33,074 nt of DNA from Mesostigma viride (taxonomy: Eukaryota; Streptophyta; Mesostigmatophyceae; Mesostigmatales; Mesostigmataceae): the NCBI GenBank assembly GCA_009746045.1, contig RPFO01000561.1, positions 1 through 33,074 of the forward strand. The letters run 5' to 3'. The notes beneath the pieces are model-generated. The model was given only the letters and a program-made list of their open reading frames with translations, was not told the origin of the DNA and searched no databases. Of this stretch, positions 29,701 through 33,074 are shown one piece after another. Each line of letters starts with the position of its first letter. Positions within the stretch are counted from its first letter, which is position 1. Position numbers and translations under genes: made by a program.

Positions 29701-30879
29701 CCTCCCTGCTGTAAGTGCGCTTGACATCCTTCATCTGGGAGGAGGCGCGCGACTCATCATCGTGCATCCACGCGTCCACTATCGCGTCAATCACGAATTG
29801 CGGCAAAGGGCGCCCCTTGCGAGCCTGCGCGTGTCTGAGGTAGTCCAACTTCTGCTGCCTTCGTATCGCGCGAATTCCGCGAATCTTCTTGGCGTCCATC
29901 CCCGTCAGGTTCTCCAACTCCGCGGCCGAAAACTCCTTCTCCAAGTCGTCACCACAGTAAAGCGTGGACATCAGCACCATCCTGACGTCTCTGTCTGCGT
30001 CGCTTTTGGTCAGACCATCAAAAAAGCCGTTAATCCGAGCCACCCAGAACCTGTTCAGTTCTGCCATCCGCTCCTGATTGTAAAGCTTTTTCGCCTCCTC
30101 ATGATACTTCCCGTGACCTAGTTCAGCGGCCCTAGAGTTAAAGCCAGCAATCATCTGGTCGAAAGCCGGCCCCCGCCCCTCGGGTTTTGTCATCGCCTGA
30201 GCCGCTTCAAACGCCTGGTCAGCGAAATATTCCCCAATAACCCTCTTTGATTTCGAGTATTCTCCCGGCCGCTTGACTTCCTTGGCTTCAGGCTGCGCTG
30301 GATTCTGGTTCTCATCTCCGAAAACCCTTTTTGCGCCAGTTGACTGCTTCGTCCCGGTGTTCAACTTAATTGCACTGAATCCTGGACGACCGGACGCAAG
30401 GGCGAAAACTCCCACCCGTTCGCGTGCTGCATGCCATGACGACCGGCACAACGAAATCCATGCAAATCGAGTATCGTTGGGAAAAGCGACAATTACAGAC
30501 AAAGTTCGAAAGTGTATCATTTTTTACCACGATTGGGGTCTAGCTGCAGCTAGACCCTTAGAGGGGCTTTTTCCGTTAGACGAAAAGATTACCTGATGTG
30601 GTGAACTTAGCATACCCCGACCAAGATTGGGGTCTCGCTGCAGCTAGACCCTTCATTGCGGCGTGCGATTGTTAAATCACAGACTTCTGATTCATTAATT
30701 TTATAGCAACCATAAAGAGGGTCTAGCTGCAGCGAGACCCTTGAATTTAAGCTATAGCTTGTGGTTATAAATGGTCTAGCTGCAGAGAGACCCCAATAAG
30801 GACGAAAAGATTTCAGGTTTTCCTCACCTTCGCGGCTCATTCTCTTATTAGTTCTCCCAGAACACTCAGATACCTGCAT
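26796..30879 (-). CDS. Putative DDE-type transposase gene, four exons
   Basis: Exons on the minus strand are 30879-30828, 30426-28955, 28799-28023 and 27541-26796. Borders are GT/AG; the first junction is phase 1 and the rest phase 0, giving roughly 1,015 residues. Exon 2 holds helical DNA-binding-like sequence (GMDAKKIRGIRAIRRQQK) and a Cys/His cluster (NLCACEKH, NCKCGAECAGCSKY). Exon 3 holds HGDWAENYE, MCSDNCAVQFKSRY and GEQHGKGEVDGQGA, with Asp at about 28598 and 28343 and Glu/Asp near 28238-28212. This is the D...D...E layout of an RNase H-fold transposase. The trio resembles uncharacterised eukaryotic proteins with DFAENY / SDGxxxQFK / HGKGxxDG signatures, recalled from memory; I cannot name the superfamily. 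Exon 4 has a one-base frame break near 27423, between RRYSCYC and LAGRFEGCLSEW, so this copy may be inactive. Confidence 0.65.
27611..27863. repeat. Tandem repeat in intron 3 of the DDE-like gene, 72-79 bp units
   Basis: Four units start with GGGTATAGCTGCAGAGAGAC at 27611, 27683, 27762 and 27841. Units 2 and 3 are 79 bp and nearly identical, carrying ATTCGAATCATAATAACAAC and GATATCAAGTGATC. The array fills about half of intron 27542-28022. Confidence 0.93.
27928..27948. repeat. CTGCAG-centred palindrome, intron 3
   Basis: GGGTCTCTCTGCAGAGATACC is close to a perfect palindrome and lies 75 bp inside the donor of intron 3 of the - strand gene. Confidence 0.85.
28876..28896. repeat. CTGCAG-centred palindrome, intron 2
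   Basis: GGGTCTCGCTGCAGC then TATAGG: one intact half and one altered half. It is the only such motif in the 155-bp intron 28800-28954. Confidence 0.85.
30535..30794. repeat. Four CTGCAG-centred palindromes in intron 1 of the DDE-like gene
   Basis: The copies are at 30535-30557, 30629-30651, 30719-30740 and 30772-30794. The general form is GGGTCTMGCTGCAG followed by its complement; the first is a perfect palindrome over 20 bases. Spacing is about 94, 90 and 53 bp and the DNA between copies is unrelated, so this is not a simple tandem array. Confidence 0.9.
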
Positions 30880-31205
30880 GGCGAGAATAACAAAAATAAC
30901 ACAGTAGCATTGATAAAATTGTTTATCAGAAAATATATATACTAATTACAGTATATTTTGCAAAAGATTTTATAATATATTGTGAATAGCATGGTTAAAT
31001 TCCACATACTTTAATAATATGGTATGTTAAAGTATATAGAATCATTATTTAGTAAATGATTTACAAGAAAAAGTGGTATAGACTATTATTATTATATAGT
31101 TCGGCAATCTATGATAGTAAGACACCGGATGTCAGGTTTATCAGCGGCCTCCAGGGCTATAGCGTCTCGCTGCAGCGTGACCGTTTGGTGCTATGACTGA
31201 TTTCA
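30880..31205. other. AT-rich upstream region of the DDE-like gene
   Basis: It is strongly AT-rich between 30900 and 31110, with a TACTTTAA/TTAAAGTA inverted pair near 31010-31035. It may hold the promoter of the - strand gene or the element end. A palindrome copy with changes, CGTCTCGCTGCAGCGTGACC, is at 31163-31182. Confidence 0.45.
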
Positions 31206-31217
31206 GTAGATGTGCAG

Positions 31218-31306
31218 AAAAAAATTTATTTCCATGACCACACCAGGAATCGAACCCAGAACCTCATTGTACATTTCTGCATGGTAACGATGTCAGCCAA
31301 ACATCC
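31218..31306 (-). other. tRNA-like Pol III unit (tRNA-derived pseudogene or SINE head)
   Basis: On the minus strand an A-box-like TGGCTGACATCG (31299-31288) is followed by an exact B-box GGTTCGATTCC (31256-31246). The spacing suits a tRNA, and the T-arm stem can pair (CTGGG with CCTGG, two G-T pairs). A T7 run at 31224-31218 would terminate Pol III. The acceptor stem does not pair (GGATGTT against TGTGGTC), so it is not a functional tRNA. Confidence 0.5.
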
Positions 31307-31577
31307 GAATGTTCCCAGGTAAATGGGCTGGAGGTCGTCTCTTTTTATACCTGCGGCCACAAGCACGGGTGACGGCATATTGGATGTCGTCCAATCCGCT
31401 AGCTTGGTTCCAAAAGATGGGATCGAGCTTTTGCACCAGCGCCGCGCTTCCAGTTTTCAGTTCCGTGGGGAGGAACGAGGATGCCACGTTTCCAATTTTT
31501 TCAATACCGTTCAGCCCTGTGACGCCGCGTCCGGTTTTGCGAATTGCGACCGTCCCATCGCCCATCGAAAAAGAAGC

Positions 31578-31596
31578 GCAGCCGCAGAGAGACCCC
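31578..31596. repeat. Diverged palindrome half-copy
   Basis: GCAGCCGCAGAGAGACCCC matches one side of the CTGCAG palindromes found in the - strand gene's introns. It extends the motif's range about 700 bp upstream of that gene. Confidence 0.6.
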
Positions 31597-31623
31597 ATAG
31601 CTGAACGAGCTGCAATCCGTTTG

Positions 31624-32315
31624 CATGCTACCTGCTTTTTAAAATCGCTTTGCTACCTGCCTGGTGCCGGAAGTTCACAAGGAAATCGGTCTGCTTTCGC
31701 CGCACAACGAAAAAAGGTGAGCTTTTGCCGCATCGGATGGTAGGCTGACAAACTTGTTCTATCAAAAACGGCAACTAAACAGCGCATGCACGCCGACGAC
31801 ACAGTTAGCCAGCTGGGCGAAGACATGTCCTTGCTGCCATCGCAAGAAACTCTATGTTGCAGCAAGAGTGATAAAAATGTCTGGCTTCCTTCTTTTCGTT
31901 GCTAGCTAAACCCTGCAGACATCTCGGTAGAGTCAGCTAAGCCGATCCTAATCCACATCTGGCATCCATCCCTTTAGTCTAGTTGCCATGGAGCGTTTCT
32001 TGGTCTCGCACATGTCGATCATGGTGGTGCTAGGCTTTCACTTGGGTCACCCTTTCCATGTTTGCTATGCCTTTGGTCTGGTTAGGTTAGGTGTAGATGT
32101 GCACATACTGCATTTGCTGCGTTTCTAATCGGTGCTCCTGTTTGATGCTTTTTTTCCCCTTCATATCGTTTCGACGTTTGCATGCTACCTGCCGGATTAA
32201 ACATCGGACGTTGCTACCTGCATAACGATAGTTTGCAAGAAATCTTCATTTTGCCGAAACACAAAAAAAGGTGATCTTTTGCCGCAACGTGGATGGTAGG
32301 CTGACTAAAATTGTG
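31624..32315 (+). repeat. Diverged direct duplication (about 130 bp, two copies)
   Basis: About 31624-31757 and 32178-32312 share CATGCTACCTGC, TTGCTACCTGC, a C/A-rich run before AAAAAAGGTGA, CTTTTGCCGCA, and GGATGGTAGGCTGAC. They are separated by about 420 bp of unrelated sequence without a gene. Confidence 0.75.
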
Positions 32316-33074
32316 CTGCTACGTATCAATACATGTGGGGGGTGCTGCTACGTATCAATACATGTGGGGGGTGCTGCTACGTATCAATACATGTGGGGGG
32401 GTGCTGCTACGTATCAATACATGGGGGGGTGCTGCTACGTATCAATACATGTGGGGGGGTGCTGCTACGTATCAATACATGTGGGGGGGTGCTGCTACGT
32501 ATCAATACATGTGGGGGGGTGCTGCTACGTATCAATACATGGGGGGGTGCTGCTACGTATCAATACATGTGGGGGGGTGCTGCTACGTATCAATACATGT
32601 GGGGGGGTGCTGCTACGTATCAATACATGTGGGGGGTGCTGCTACGTATCAATACATGTGGGGGGTGCTGCTACGTATCAATACATGTGGGGGGGTGCTG
32701 CTACGTATCAATACATGTGGGGGGGTGCTGCTACGTATCAATACATGTGGGGGGGTGCTGCTACGTATCAATACATGTGGGGGGTGCTGCTACGTATCAA
32801 TACATGTGGGGGGGTGCTGCTACGTATCAATACATGTGGGGGGGTGCTGCTACGTATCAATACATGTGGGGGGTGCTGCTACGTATCAATACATGTGGGG
32901 GGTGCTGCTACGTATCAATACATGTGGGGGGTGGCTGCTACGTATCAATACATGTGGGGGTGCTGCTACGTATCAATACATGTGGGGGGTGCTGCTACGT
33001 ATCAATACATGTGGGGGGGTGCTGCTACGTATCAATACATGTGGGGGGGTGCCTACGTATCAATACATGTGGGG
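32313..33074 (+). repeat. 31-bp G-rich minisatellite, about 26 copies, open at window end
   Basis: The unit is GTGCTGCTACGTATCAATAC followed by ATGT and a run of 5-8 G. Copies differ mainly in G-run length and in loss of the T before it (32401, 32521). The array starts right where the diverged duplication ends, so it grew from that sequence, and it continues past the window. Confidence 0.97.

Noticed and set aside
29114-30121. 335-codon ORF on the + strand
   Set aside because: It is a shadow of the DDE-like gene's second exon, which has better residue composition and splice borders.
32313-33074. CRISPR array
   Set aside because: Units abut head to tail without spacers, variation is only in G-run length, and the context is eukaryotic.

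Overview
This window is eukaryotic nuclear DNA made almost entirely of mobile elements, some inserted inside others. The evidence is spliceosomal introns with GT/AG borders, two classes of retrotransposon, nested DNA elements and long satellite arrays. An alga or other protist is a reasonable guess, because the Copia-like and RLE-type retroelement styles are common there. Nothing in the sequence fixes the species.

Layout. (1) 1-5288, + strand: a very GC-rich, frame-broken non-LTR retrotransposon with a RING-finger-like segment, reverse transcriptase, zinc knuckle and restriction-like endonuclease. (2) 5627-25378, + strand: a seven-exon gene of unknown function, cut in its sixth exon by a 13,274-bp insertion. 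(3) 9677-22950: that insertion, a Copia-like LTR retrotransposon with LTRs that look identical and a GGACG target duplication. (4) 15974-21211: a 5.2-kb DNA element with 37-bp terminal inverted repeats and a TA duplication, inserted in the RNase H domain of (3). It carries only satellites and palindromes, with no recognisable gene. (5) 25533-25970, - strand: a small unknown ORF. (6) 26290-26504: a foldback element. (7) 26796-30879, - strand: a four-exon gene for a putative DDE-type transposase. (8) 31206-33074: a tRNA-like Pol III unit, a diverged duplication, and a 31-bp G-rich minisatellite running off the window end.

Insertion history can be read directly. Removing the TA element restores the RNase H reading frame, and removing the LTR element with one target-site copy restores the exon 6 frame. 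The order is therefore: + strand gene first, LTR element second (recently, judging from the LTRs), TA element last.

The strongest candidate for an undescribed system is the convergent set at 5627-30879. It comprises the unknown + strand gene, the small ORF and the DDE-like gene. Introns of the two large genes carry two different, gene-specific repeated GC-rich motifs: GCCGGC-centred in the + gene and CTGCAG-centred palindromes in the - gene. Without the LTR insertion this would be a unit of about 12 kb that could be a multi-gene DNA transposon. I could not find its ends.

The LTR element is also unusual. Its domain order appears to be Gag, integrase, protease, RT, RNase H; it has an extra ORF before Gag; and a single in-frame TGA separates Gag's zinc knuckle from Pol.
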